Translations under genes and position numbers: made by a program | Part shown: piece after piece, positions 19,169 to 29,702 of the stretch | How positions within the stretch are numbered: the stretch's first letter is position 1 | How the letters are laid out: each line of letters begins with the position of its first letter | The notes under the pieces: generated by a model | The model's database searches: none | Told to the model about the DNA's origin: nothing | The model's input: only the letters and a program-made list of their open reading frames with translations | Source: Agrypnia vestita | Lineage: Eukaryota > Arthropoda > Insecta > Trichoptera > Phryganeidae | Direction: 5' to 3' | Length of the DNA stretch: 64,000 bases | Assembly: GCA_016648135.1 (NCBI GenBank) | Contig: JADDOH010023080.1 | Coordinates: 62,001 to 126,000 of the forward strand

Positions 19169-19680
19169 CATACTAGCTGTGCCCGCGCGGCTTTGCACGC
19201 GTAGATTTTTAGAACACTGTTTGGATCGTCATAGAACTTTCGCGAACCTTCTAGAACATTATCCTTACAGAACTTTCAAGAAAATCGAATGTACAGGAAC
19301 CTTCTAGATACACCGACACATACCGCCACTTAGTTTAGAACTTTCGGGAATTTTCTAGAACCTTCTCCTTCCAGAACTTTCTAGAGCAGGATTTTCCGGA
19401 ACCTTCTAGACTCAACGACACAGTCAGCGCGCCTATTTTGAAACAATCTGGAGCATTTGCGGCCTTTCCATAACAAAATAATATGCCAGAAAGCACATTT
19501 TCGTCACCCACTCCCACCCATGCACAGCCACCCCCACCAAACTCGCAAATTTTCGATGTGACACCAAGGGCTATCCACCACCATAACCACCGTTGGGTGG
19601 TTGTAGCTGGTTGTGGAGAAAACTTGGCGAATAGGGAAACATGGGTTTCTTTATATATATATATATATATATATATATGA
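19169..19680 (+). repeat. Dispersed repeat starting TACTAGCTGTGCCCGCGCGG
   Basis: Begins with the TACTAGCTGTGCCCGCGCGG type of sequence found at the edge of many insect interspersed repeats and ends in a (TA)n run (19653-19678). It carries the heat-shock-element-like arrays described separately. The class (Helitron or LINE-derived) is not resolved. Confidence 0.5.
19234..19381. promoter_or_regulatory. Cluster of heat-shock-element-like arrays
   Basis: Alternating GAA and TTC pentamer units with exact 2-bp spacing. Five units at 19234-19256 (GAA ct TTC gc GAA cc TTC ta GAA), three at 19270-19282, six at 19338-19365, and three at 19369-19381. Three or more such units form a binding site for the heat-shock factor trimer. 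Looser matches follow to about 19411. Confidence 0.6.
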
Positions 19681-19695
19681 TTATTTTGTTCCCAT

Positions 19696-19765
19696 TATAT
19701 TGTCAGCCGCTCATTTCGGCACAGGTTCTTCCTAGTGAGATGAGCGGCTCCTTTTCCTACCGGCA
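19696..19765. repeat. Short repeat AGCCGCTCAT...GATGAGCGGCT
   Basis: Hairpin-like AGCCGCTCATTTCGGCACAG ... CTAGTGAGATGAGCGGCTCC. An inverted copy lies at 61306-61362. Confidence 0.5.
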
Positions 19766-19829
19766 TGTATCATGTATGAAGATAAATAAATAAAAATAAA
19801 ATAAATAGTTTATTGAGATAAAGTTCCAA

Positions 19830-20050
19830 TATTTGGTTTATCTGATCGTGCCAGGCCTTTTGCAGACGCTCTCTATTCCTGCAATTACGGCGATCCTTTC
19901 TTTATTCTGTCTACTACGCTACAGCCAGCATACTTCTTCTTTTTTCTTTCCTCACTCAATCCATCACGGATTTTCCGCACATGCGCCTAAGCGACCTAAA
20001 CATTTCCACCGCATTCAGTCTGCTTTCATTATTTTTTTGCAAATTTTGAT
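19830..20050 (-). pseudogene. LINE C-terminal fragment
   Basis: Minus strand reads ESRLNAVEMFRSLRRMCGKS, and further on RLQKAWHDQI. This is the post-RT region of the LINE seen more completely at 39602-40936. Stops and frameshifts are present. Confidence 0.65.
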
Positions 20051-20234
20051 GTTCCATAATTAATCAACTAATTGTTCCATAAAATATGCAAATAACAAAA
20101 ATATTCTAATTATATAAAACAACTGGTCCAAAAACGGAGTTAAAAATTGAAATAATTTTCAGGCGTATTCTAGTGTAAATGTTGATCATTCGGATGGATG
20201 TCATAAACTAATATAGTAAAACAGTAATACACGA

Positions 20235-20652
20235 ATCAGCATCATTTCCGGAATTTATAAACTAAATTGTAATAACTGTTCGACTTTTTATATAGGTAAA
20301 ACGGTACGTAATTTTAATGTTAGAGTGAAGGAACACATTAGATGTCTCAATAACTTTTCTGAATTTTCGAACCATCTTTTGGAAACAGGCCACACGTTTA
20401 AAAAAAGATAACAGTATCGAGATTCTACGCGTAAATAAAAGGGGCCTTAGGTTAGATAACTTGGAAATACTAGAAATAAAAAAATGCCTGAACACTAAAA
20501 CCAATATAATTAACAACCAGATAAATTTTATGAATAGTCCGTTACTTTATATATTCCCCATTTCGGCATCCACTTCTCAATTACCCCCCCCCATAGCTGT
20601 AGCCACGCCCCCGTTGAAAATTGATTTGTTTGCTAGAATAGACAATGGATAG
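20235..20652 (+). pseudogene. Penelope-like GIY-YIG endonuclease and C-terminus
   Basis: SGIYKLNCNNC...FYIGKTVRNFNVRVKEH carries the GIY and YIG motifs with the downstream Arg and His, then FSNHLLETGHTFKK. A frameshift near 20407 is followed by INKRGLRLDN-type text, NLEILEIKKCLNTKTNIINN and a stop at 20652. PLEs pair this endonuclease with a reverse transcriptase for target-primed integration; here only the endonuclease end survives. Confidence 0.85.
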
Positions 20653-20664
20653 TTAGTTTGCATT

Positions 20665-20704
20665 CGTCCTGATGAAGATACGGTGGTATCGAAACCGGTA
20701 GACG
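20665..20704 (+). ncRNA. Hammerhead-like ribozyme, Penelope type (intact core)
   Basis: Stem I CGTC (20665-20668), core CTGATGA, one extra A, stem II GATAC-GGTG-GTATC, GAAA, palindromic stem III ACCGGT, A (20700), stem I GACG (20701-20704). Stem I pairs perfectly and all core bases are present. It follows the PLE stop codon by 12 bases. Confidence 0.75.
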
Positions 20705-21018
20705 TAGAGTTATTAGTTAAGTGGTTAATACAAAGTTGTTTAATTAAAATTAATAATTATATCCAATCACAAAGTTAACGCTATAATTTTTAAAATGTTT
20801 TTATTATAATATATTTATTTATACAGTAGATACATAATAATGTTTTTTATAATAAATTGATTCTATGTTATAACATTTTACAGACATTATACTCCCCATA
20901 ATATGAGCCAAAGCTCGAGCTTATGGTAGGAGTATTTACGAGCCAAAATAATTTAGAAGTAGTAATTTTTTTTTATTATACAGAAACCATTTGCGACATG
21001 TGGGCAATGTTACAATAA

Positions 21019-21766
21019 AGCCATGTATTCACTAGGGGACAAATCGCGAAACATTCCGCTCGACATGTCGCATCAACATCTACGCTCATGTTTCGGGGAC
21101 AATGACGCGGACATTTGACGTGTACACACCGGGACTCGCATATCTTGTCGCGGAAATGTCATCCGATGAGGTTATGGATGACAGTTGCGGTATCTCATTT
21201 GGCGAAAACGGGGTTCTGCGCAATTTAAAATGTTTTTTTGGGTCGCAATTTCAAATTAACGAGGTTTTACTGTAGTAAATTGAATATTATTAAAAACATG
21301 CAAATAATTATTGTTTTCCAGACGTTGCGGAAATATATCGCCCTATGAGGTTATGATGATAGCCGCGTATCTGTTTTCTGTTTATGTTAATGAGTTTATC
21401 GAAAAGTAAGAGGAGAATGCGAAATTATTTACTGCAAAGAGAAAGAAGGACGGACATTCTATGCGATCTTCGATCGATACAGCTCGATGAGTTCGAGAAC
21501 GATTTCGTTTCCCCGCATTGTCATCTTGACAGATACAGCGCATGCGTATTCACTTGTAAACATACCACGTGGTACTGACGCTCCGCGGAATGTTGCAGTG
21601 AGTACGCTCGGGTACCGTGCGCATGGCAACGTTGCCACGGCACGTAGAAATGCCGCGCTATGTTGTGCGCGAGGTCGCGGAACAGTGCACGACGTTGCAA
21701 CGTCACGTAGACTCTATGCCGCGCGTGCTGTTGAGGGACAATTTGTCCCCTAGTGAATACATGGCT
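21019..21766. mobile_element. PIF/Harbinger element, group 1, copy A
   Basis: Perfect ~26-bp termini AGCCATGTATTCACTAGGGG... with TAA duplicated at 21016-21018 and 21767-21769. It is a near-identical relative of 59814-60578. Contains an internal imperfect duplication (GCGGAAAT.TCATCCGATGAG near 21153; GCGGAAATATATCGCCCTAT near 21327), a transposase N-terminal remnant, and a CpG-rich right third. Confidence 0.9.
21384..21520 (+). pseudogene. Harbinger transposase N-terminal fragment
   Basis: Reads KSKRRMRNYLLQRERR, then DLRSIQLDEFENDF. This resembles the start of PIF/Harbinger transposases (basic stretch, LxxRER, LxLxDxxxF), preceded by a plausible acceptor (TTTTCCAG). The catalytic region is absent. 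Confidence 0.5.
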
Positions 21767-21769
21767 TAA

Positions 21770-21890
21770 TTCATCGTTGTCCAAAATCAAGGATTTGACT
21801 TCTTTCTTAAACTGTTCGAATTTTGGAATGTTCCTTTCTTGAAATTTGTTTTGCGACAACAATGTATTGTACCATTTAACTACCAATATA
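21770..21890 (-). pseudogene. Probable LINE C-terminal scrap
   Basis: Minus strand reads VVKWYNTLLSQNKF...FEQFKKEVKSLILDN, resembling the LPxxI..F..FKxxLKxxLL tail of Jockey-type LINEs. Short and weak. Confidence 0.35.
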
Positions 21891-22107
21891 ATGATGTTGT
21901 GCCAAGGTGGTTCTTAAAGTTGGCATAAAGCATCTATAAATATCGAAAATAATGAAATTTATTTTTTAGTCCTATTTTAAATATGTTGCCCTTAGGCAAC
22001 AATATTCCCCGCCCCCTCCCGCTACCTACCAACACTATCGGTACTCTATCACACCGTAATTATTATATAAGCCCATAGTTAACGTATTTATATTTAGTAT
22101 TGATTAT

Positions 22108-22155
22108 ATATACCCTGATGAAGCTACGGTCGAAGCGAAACCCGATCGGTAACAA
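22108..22155 (+). ncRNA. Degenerate hammerhead-like motif
   Basis: CTGATGA-A-GCT..AGC-GAAA and stem III ACC-CGATC-GGT, then A. Stem I does not pair (TACC against ACAA). It probably marks another Penelope-like 3' end whose coding part is lost. Confidence 0.4.
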
Positions 22156-22199
22156 ATCAAGTGGTGTTAGAACAAAGGGAATTTTATCAATTTAATTAT

Positions 22200-22685
22200 A
22201 ATGTCCCACCACAAAGTGTTCGCTTCTTATGAGAATTTTATTTTTATTATTTGTTTTTTCAGCGATTCCGGAAACACTGGCCAAGGCCTCGCAGCCCAGG
22301 GGGGCCTAGCGGCAACATTTCGGCTGGTTTTCGTTAAAACTCCGTCTGAAGTGAATAAAAAGCGCCTGGTTAGACTTGGCACGGTATCGCTCTGAGCCGG
22401 CTGACGGAACAATAAATGCTAGAATCTGGGGTCAACACCTCCGCTGATTCGCGCGCTGACAAACCCGACTGGGATTTGGTAAAATTTAATTAGTTTCCGC
22501 CACCGAACATCCTCTCTGTTTGTTTATCTCAACTGTATTTTTATCAACGCGAAATTAATGATATTATTCATTTTGACCACGGCTTCGGTTGCGCCGCTGT
22601 CTGGCAGCCCCGGCGACATCCTGGCGTGACCGCACTGTCAGAAAATATAACGATTTGCGTTTTAAATTAATTTGTCGTAGGCCTG
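22200..22685. other. No recognisable feature
   Basis: A moderately GC-rich pocket (22270-22630) without a domain or repeat I can name. Confidence 0.4.
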
Positions 22686-22689
22686 AATG

Positions 22690-22802
22690 CAGGGTCAATA
22701 CTTAGATGATTTAAAGGTACGCATTAAAAGCGTAATTTTCAGTACAAAATAACACTTTTAAGGCGTACCTTAACCTTTAAATTATCTAAGTATTGACTGT
22801 GA
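22690..22802. repeat. Palindromic MITE
   Basis: Inverted arms GTCAATACTTAGATGATTTA...GGTACGC and GCGTACC...TAAATTATCTAAGTATTGAC around a ~40-bp centre. Confidence 0.6.
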
Positions 22803-23049
22803 CTTCGGGCCATGGTGATAGAATAACGGAAAGAAGAAATAGAAAATAATAATTTCACCGTAGCAATGAGCATTTGATTCATAGACATAGGCTGATAAAA
22901 AAATAAGATTGCCAAATAAAGCCAAGAATTTCGCAGCAGAATAGGTATCCAAAAGACCGTAAAAACAAACTAGTGTAAATGATAAATACTCAAAATGCAT
23001 GGAAAATAAATAACCTAGGAGTACCTCAAGGATCAGCATTGAGACCTAT

Positions 23050-23480
23050 ATTGTTTGTTATACAGTGTCTCAAAGCTAGTGGCAGAAACTTCGGAGTCTT
23101 CTTCGTGCAGTTTTGAATAGAAAATATCCTTTACACTTTGGGTGAAATGTCAACAGTTACGGAGATAAGCGACATCAAAGTTTGCATTTCTTTCAATATT
23201 TTAACTTATTTTCTGTAAAATGTATTACTAACAGTAACTAATATGGAATATTAAAATTTTAATCACTTTTATACAAGTCAAATTAAATTATTAAAACCTT
23301 ACATATTTATTTATATATTTTTAAAAGGTTTTTATTTTATTTGACTTGCGAATGAATTTTTAATATTCCTTACAAATTACTGCAGTGATACTCGCAACAT
23401 TTCAGAGAAAATAAGTTAAAATATTGAAAAAAATGCAAAGTTTGATGTCGCTTATCTTCATAACTGTCGACGGCTTAGGT
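23050..23480. repeat. Foldback repeat (FB2 type), complete
   Basis: Arms share TTTGCATTTCTTTCAATATT-type and complementary AATATTGAAAAAAATGCAAA blocks plus GAAAATATCCTTTACACTTT. Related to 7330-7795. Confidence 0.6.
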
Positions 23481-23484
23481 CATG

Positions 23485-23690
23485 GTCATGTTAAGATAGA
23501 TATATGACGCAAGTGTAGAAGGCGCCAGAAATGTAGAGCGGCCATGGAAGACGTGGCATGATCAGGTTAATCTGATACTGGAAGATAGTCTTGTTAAGAG
23601 CTTCAAAAATCGACGAGCTTGCAAGAGAAAATGCACGAGTGTAGAGAGATGATTCTCGTTGACACAATATTTCGGTGTAGCGCATACGTG
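23485..23690 (+). pseudogene. LINE C-terminal fragment
   Basis: Reads RPWKTWHDQVNLILEDSLVK, then SFKNRRACKRKC, matching the GRPRKTWH..I..ILEDG.VKS..NRR tail of the LINE at 39602-40936. Confidence 0.6.
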
Positions 23691-23699
23691 ACCCAATTT

Positions 23700-24060
23700 A
23701 ATGTTGCAAAGGAGTCTAGTCGACATAACAATTCAGTTACGCGGGTCAAGCCGGTTTTGGTAATATTGCTTAGTCAGGTCAAACGAGTTGGTTAACACAC
23801 TAGGGACATAATACTGCAAAGTAAGATGATGCATTGTCAGCGATTTTATGCAATTGCATCAGAGGAGGCATATAAAGGAGCTGGAACGCAACAGGACGTC
23901 ACATCGTATCGAGACTCCGCCATCGGACCGCGCGTTATCTATCAGCCGTACTTTTTTATTTTATTTGTACAATTTCATTTGCTCCCGGAGCTTACCTCGG
24001 GGTGAGAAATAAATAGCCAATAGAGTATTAATGTGTGTACAAAAGAGAACAACGCGTGCT
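23700..24060 (+). other. Possible solo LTR
   Basis: A stretch starting TGTTGCAAAGG with a TATA-like CATATAAAGGAG (23867), a downstream AATAAA (24006) and an end near CACA would fit a solo LTR. No second LTR, primer-binding site or clear target duplication was seen, so this is weak. Confidence 0.25.
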
Positions 24061-25200
24061 ACCATACACATAGTACATATTATGGATTCTTGACTCCGAT
24101 TTTTCATCGATCACTGAAAATTCGTTAATATTCTTTGACGTGGGAATTTCCCACTGAAACGGCAACACTGGGCGGCTCCGTCCCTAACTATTCCAATCAC
24201 GCAAGCGCGTATGTACCTTCTTTGTAGAATGATTTATTCACTTTTAAACCGACGCGTCGTCCAATTGGGCACTTGTTACCAATTTGTCTACGTAGGCGCT
24301 GACCGTTACTGAGCATTGGCGAAATTGCTGACACAAGTCGAATTTTGCGAAAAAAAAACGAGCGCTAAAACAAATTGTTCAAGTTTGGACGGGCGAACTC
24401 AACGAACGGTAAGACCGGGTGTACAGCAACTATGTTTCAATTACCGGTAAACAAAACATACACGCTATTGCTTGCCCAACGTAACTTGGCGTGCGGCAAA
24501 TTTCGAACTAAAACCCGCCCCGCCCGCACCCGGCGGTAACCCATCGTCCTGTCATTCAGTTCAATTTCGGGAGCTGTGACATCTTCATTACCAATATACA
24601 CTGAATTATTATGTCCAAAACATCCTAAACAGTCCGGGGTGGTGCAAGAACAATTCCCAATGAAGTATTAAAGTTTTGCGAAGTAGAAAAAGCGAATAAT
24701 GGACCGATTACTGCATGGTTTCTTTAGTGCTGTATTTCTGTATTTAATACGACACCGGTCACCGGACATTCTGTACATTATGTATTGTGTAATAAATTTA
24801 CACCCTGACAACTTCTGTTAGGCGATAGGGACGCCCTCCCTCGCACACCAAGTTATAGTGGTACGTCTATATTAAAACAACTTTTGAACAAAACAAAACT
24901 TTTGCTGGTATCTTAGAACACTTAGCTGAGAATGTGAAATGATTCCGAGTTCAAATACTGTTATTCTTATAGCTTCGGTGATTTGATTGGGGTTAACTCA
25001 TTAATTCACTAATAATTTTCTACTAAAGATGCCATGAGGGAGCGTCCATACACCTCGCCCCCCTCCCCCCATGTAGCCCTAACGTGGCCCCCCTTCGAAT
25101 GGACGGGTGGAACGTAGTTTTTTCCTATTAATTCCAGAAGACATTTTGTGCACGTATTTCTTACTAAAACTATTTTTAAATTATTGATTTTGTGCAGACC
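24061..25200. other. No recognisable gene or element
   Basis: Mixed composition with a C-rich patch at 25056-25095; nothing I can assign. Confidence 0.4.
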
Positions 25201-25204
25201 GATC

Positions 25205-25575
25205 TGTGCAGCTTCATGGATCGCATCAATGATATAATAAACTACAGATACGTTATAAGCGTGAAATCTTGGCAACTCAAAAGTAAGGTCATTGTCTTAC
25301 TTGCATTCGTAATCGAACGGACCTTCTTTTTGATCGGGCGCGACGCTACGCCGAAAAAAAAAGTCCCGGAGATAAAGGAACAGAGTATCGTACACTATTA
25401 TAAGAATGAGTATGTTATCTTAGTCACCGTGACTTCAAATTACCTGATTTTTCTGTCTACACGCAGAGCGTTTGTGAAATAAGTGTGCCGTGATTTGTTG
25501 TCTCTTTCAATGCAATATTTGCTACATATGAAAGTCGGCTAGTATGGGAACAACGTCTCTTTATTATAATACGTC
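25205..25575 (+). repeat. Repeat R, uninterrupted copy
   Basis: Matches 16720-16994 plus 18808-18890 in inverted orientation. At 25285-25300 it reads GTCTTACTTGCATTCG, the site that is split by a Harbinger element in the other copy. A 96-codon frame here is not conserved in the partner. Confidence 0.8.
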
Positions 25576-26316
25576 AATGGATCGCACACTTTGTACCGTT
25601 TTAATTGTGCCAAATAAATTAAAGAATTACGTAGCTCGAATTTGACTCCCCCCTCTTCTCACATAGCCCAGCGTAGCATTCTACCTAAATCCCCTTAAGA
25701 ACATGAAAGAAGCCGTACTGTGTCCAATGTGTCCCATCGAATCCCGGATCCCAGTTTAGTTTTACAGTATGCGTATATGAATCCAAGGTCCGAGGTCGTA
25801 TACGAATACACTTATAATTCGGGATTAATATTTTGGATTAATTTTGAGGTAGGTACCAAAATTCGAACACAACTAAATGACGACACGACGTATTATTCAT
25901 AAATATGAAATTGTTTCATAATCAAATTGTTATTTATCAATCTTGCAATTAAGTTATTTTTTCTTCAAAATTCGCTAACTCAAATATAAATATTTTAAAA
26001 TAAATTTATGAGTAGTGCAAAGATTTTTCTTATTCAGAAATCATCAAAATCGATTCAGTAGGTAAGGTATCTTGATAACTTATTATTTGATAACTAAATT
26101 TTAACGATTCTACGATCGATAATTTGAACAATTTCCGAAAAAAATATTAGAGGTCTTCAAAATCGAGAAATATGAACCTTGTAATTATTTATTGAATAAA
26201 TTGAATTGAATTGAGAAAAAACTACTATACAAATTTCAAACGAAACCAAACTATTTATAAAATGATTTATCGTACCGAATTCTCAAAGTCAAAGCCGGAA
26301 CGCAAGGTGTTTATTG
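25576..26316. other. AT-rich sequence, nothing recognised
   Basis: No feature I can support. Confidence 0.5.
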
Positions 26317-26870
26317 TTGAAAAGTATATTCTAAACTCGCGTTTTCCTCGCGAATGTAATCTCAGGCCGATCGTTACCGGGCAGGCCGGACTACCTCGCC
26401 GGTAAAACATTTGCATTCAATCCGTGTTGAAAAGTATATTCTAAACTCGCGTTTTCCTCGCGAATGTAATCTCAGACCGATCGTTACCGGGCAGGCCGGA
26501 CTACCTCGCCGGTAAAACATTTGCATTCAATCCGTGTTGAAAAGTATATTCTAAACTCGCGTTTTCCTCGCGAATGTAATCTCAGTCCGATCGTTACCGG
26601 GCAGGCCGGACTACCTCGCCGGTAAAACATTTGCATTCAATCCGTGTTGAAAAGTATATTCTAAACTCGCGTTTTCCTCGCGAATGTAATCTCAGGCCGA
26701 TCGTTACCGGGCAGGCCGGACTACCTCGCCGGTAAAGCATTTGCATTCAATCCATGTTGAAAAGTATATTCTAAACTCGCGTTTTCCTCGCGAATGTAAT
26801 CTCAGGCCGATCGTTACCGGGCAGGCCGGACTACCTCGCCGGTAAAACATTTGCATTCAATCCATGTTGA
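26317..26870. repeat. Tandem array of five 110-bp units
   Basis: TTGAAAAGTATATTCTAAAC starts at 26317 and recurs every 110 bp (26427, 26537, 26647, 26757). Units differ at only a few positions (GGCC/GACC/GTCC; AAAACAT/AAAGCAT). Each has 7-bp hairpin arms TTACCGG...CCGGTAA. The period is not a multiple of three, so it is not coding. Confidence 0.95.
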
Positions 26871-27074
26871 AAAACAAGCGGGAGATAAAATGGCTTCCAT
26901 CCATCCATCAAATCCATCAAATCTGGGTATAATTTCACATCGTGCATCCTGCCGTATGAAAATAATGATCGGCCTTGTCATCCATCGAGAAAAATATTAT
27001 TTCAATAAACATCAAGGTTAAAATAAAACAAAAAAAACGGATTAAGAAATCTAAAACATAAAAAAGTAGGAAAA

Positions 27075-27396
27075 ACTAATCCAAAAAAACAAGTTTTTAT
27101 TATACTCCCTTTCTCATTTACTAGTTGAAACAGGTTTGGCGCTTACCCCACGCGTTGGGTTTGAGTCGGGCGACTCTACGAAAGGGAGTAATAAAAAATT
27201 TCGAAAAATCCAAAATTATACTATAATTATTAATTTTTTAAAACGAAAATTTGTTAGATCATTTTTATCGTCACCACGAGTCTGCCTGCAAAGTTCCAGC
27301 TCGATTGGATCACGGGAAAGGGGTTAAAAATCGATCCAAAGTTTTTTCGACAGACAAGCAAGCAAGCAGACGCTACGAGTTAAAAGAAAGGGAATA
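27075..27396 (+). repeat. E-family repeat, copy 1 (tandem with copy 2)
   Basis: ACAAGTTTTTATTATACTCC at the left, AAATTATACTATAATTATTA in the middle, CACGGGAAA and AAATCGATCCAAAGTTTTTT, ending AGTTAAAAGAAAGGG. All seven copies share this order; the class is unknown. Confidence 0.85.
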
Positions 27397-27717
27397 ATAA
27401 CCCATAAAAAACAAGTTTTTACAACACTCCCTTTCGCTTTGAATCAGATTTCGTGTCTATACCTATACACGCGTCGGGCTAATTACTCATATAGAATGAT
27501 TCCAATTTGAAAAAACCATTAAAATTTCTAAAAATCCAAAATTATACTATAATTATTATTTTTTTTTAACGAAAATGCGATTATTTTTATCGTCGCCACG
27601 AGTCTGCTTGCAAAGTTACAGCTCTATGGGATCACGGGAAAAGGGTTAAAAATCGATTCAAAGTTTTTTCGTCACACAAGCAAACAAACAGACGCTTCGA
27701 GTTAAAAGAAAGGGAGT
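27397..27717 (+). repeat. E-family repeat, copy 2
   Basis: Follows copy 1 head-to-tail with only a few bases between. Same block order, ending TTAAAAGAAAGGGAGT. Confidence 0.85.
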
Positions 27718-28469
27718 ATAAAAGGGCATAGGGCAAAGGTGATGTTAGTGAAACATCTCCAATATTTATTTTTATTTGATTTTATTATTTTCACTACTAA
27801 TTCAAGTCGTTTAAAAATCTATCGACTCCGAGCGAAAGACAAAGAAAGAAAAACTCTTCACACATACGGGTTTAGTCTCATCGGTTTGCGTTACCACGAC
27901 AATCTTATATTGAACATTGCACACTTCGTCAATTTTTACGTGAAGAGTATTATACAAAGTATTGTGTAGGCGGCTAAAATTACCATCAGTAATCCAGTGT
28001 CCAAATATTAAAATAAATATTTCCGCTACAACGATATAAGTATTGACATTTGACACATGCCTTGACATTTCTCACAGAAACACTACGTTTACATAAATAA
28101 AGGCGTTTCGTCTACTTTTGAGTGTCGGGGTGACAAATGACAGTCATCACTATAACTATGTTATCCTGAGAAAAGGGGATGGTTTTCAGATGCAGCGCGG
28201 ATCGACCCAGCTGCACGCGCTGGAGCAAGATAGATAACACATCATTTACAAAGAATGGCCATCCAAATACATCCTAAATGCATCCGGTGTGCATATGCAT
28301 CCGGTATTGACGAATTGCGTTACTTTATAATGTACCCGTGACACATAAATTATCGATTTATTAATATAGAACATTGGAGCAATTATGTATTTCATAAATT
28401 AAGAATTCAGAGCCCTGATTTTAATATTATTCTGATTGCAATTTTTACATCAAATTGCATTTCAATGAA
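27718..28469. other. No recognisable feature
   Basis: AT-rich with a short GC-richer patch near 28190-28230; the 76-codon frame at 27739 has no recognisable domain. Confidence 0.45.
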
Positions 28470-29292
28470 AACGGCTGATTGAGATGCTCTTTTCTACGGC
28501 CACGAATGCTGGACCATGTACAGCAGCCAGAAACAACGCAAATGCGCATGCTGAGATGGTCATGTGCAGTGTCCCTAAGAGATAAAAAATAACTAACCTA
28601 TAAAAACCAAGTTTTTATTATACTTCCTTTCTCATTGAATCAGGTTTCGTGCTTACTGCACGCGTCGCGGTCATTACTTATTCGTATTGATTCCAATTTG
28701 AAAAAAACATTAAAAATTCAAAAAATCCAAAATTATACTATAATTATTAAAAAAATTTAAACAAAAATTTGTAAGATCATTTTTATCGTCGCCACGAGTC
28801 TGCCTGCAAAGTTTCAGATCGATTGGATCACGGGAAAAGGGTTAAAAAATGATCCAAAGTTTTTCCGGCAGACAACAAACCGCAGACGCTACGAGTTAAT
28901 AGAAAGGGAGCAATAAAAAGTTCACGCATTCGTGGCAGCCTGCGCGTCACAGACATCGACAGCAAAATGAAGGTAAGGCAATTGAGATGGCCACGTTGGA
29001 CGTAGAGCACCCGATCACATTGTTAACTAGGCGATCTCCATGGATCTTCCCCGAATCACATACAGAGGAAGACCTTCACGGATGGTGCAAAGGAATTGTC
29101 AGATGGAGACACACGAATTGGGCGCCGTTATCCGGGACAAAGGATCCGAGGAGAGCTGACCCCAACAGCCAACGACGACAGTGGGTTGCATCCAGGGAGA
29201 AGAAGGCTAATGGAGATGCGAGAGTTGTGTCAGGACAGAACAGTGTGGCAATCCAGCCTCTCTGCCTGCGCCCGCGGGGAAACGACGTGACG
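28470..29292 (+). pseudogene. LINE C-terminal region, interrupted by an E repeat
   Basis: LFYGHECWTMYSSQKQ at 28477 matches the LLYGxExWT block after the LINE RT domain. After the E repeat (28592-28912) it resumes with TDIDSKMKVRQLRW, then RRYPGQRIRGEL, and ends ELCQDRTVWQSSLSA with TGA at 29292. Several stops and frameshifts. Confidence 0.65.
28592..28912 (+). repeat. E-family repeat, copy 3
   Basis: TATAAAAACCAAGTTTTTAT to AGAAAGGGAG with the usual internal blocks; nested in the LINE remnant. Confidence 0.85.
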
Positions 29293-29702
29293 ATAAAATG
29301 TCTAGTCGACATTAAATTTTATAAATTTTTCACCACAAAAAGTGACACGTTATTCTCAAAATTTTCGTTAAAGGTTTTACTTATTGTATGTACTTTAATG
29401 TCACACTATCTGTCAGGGTCTTTATGGATTTGTGATACATTGTTACTTATATTTGTTTATTAAAAATTAGTCACTTATCCCTTTTTACGCTTAAATTACT
29501 ACTCTTAAACACCTGTGAATTATTTGTAATTAATTTATGCAATGTATACTGTGTTCCAATATTATAATGTCACTCTAAGATAGGGATGTTACGGAGCTTC
29601 GATTCCGATTCCGAAAGGTCGGAACTTCCGATTGATTTTGCACCTCCGGTTCCGATAAATTGACATCGAAAGTTATAATCGGAGGTCGAAGCATAGCGGC
29701 GG

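Larger units (their letters stand above)
20195..20765 (+). mobile_element. Penelope-like element 3' end
   Basis: GIY-YIG endonuclease remnant (20235-20652), then a short 3' region with an intact hammerhead-like motif (20665-20704) and an AT-rich tail. No 5' part or reverse transcriptase is visible. Confidence 0.8.

Noticed and set aside
18719..19204. 161-codon open frame
   Set aside because: Crosses the Harbinger end, the R repeat and the start of the TACTAGC repeat, so it is a chance fusion of unrelated repeats.
19653..19678. (TA)n run as a functional element
   Set aside because: Simple dinucleotide repeat at the end of an interspersed repeat; no evidence of function.
27104..27396. E repeats as Tc1/mariner MITEs with TA duplication
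   Set aside because: TA flanks ACTCCC...GGGAGT in several copies, but ~30 bp outside the left end are also conserved in all copies, so these are not the true termini.
28987..29463. 158-codon open frame
   Set aside because: Mostly an out-of-frame reading of a LINE C-terminus; the LINE text (QDRTVWQSSLSA) lies in a different frame.
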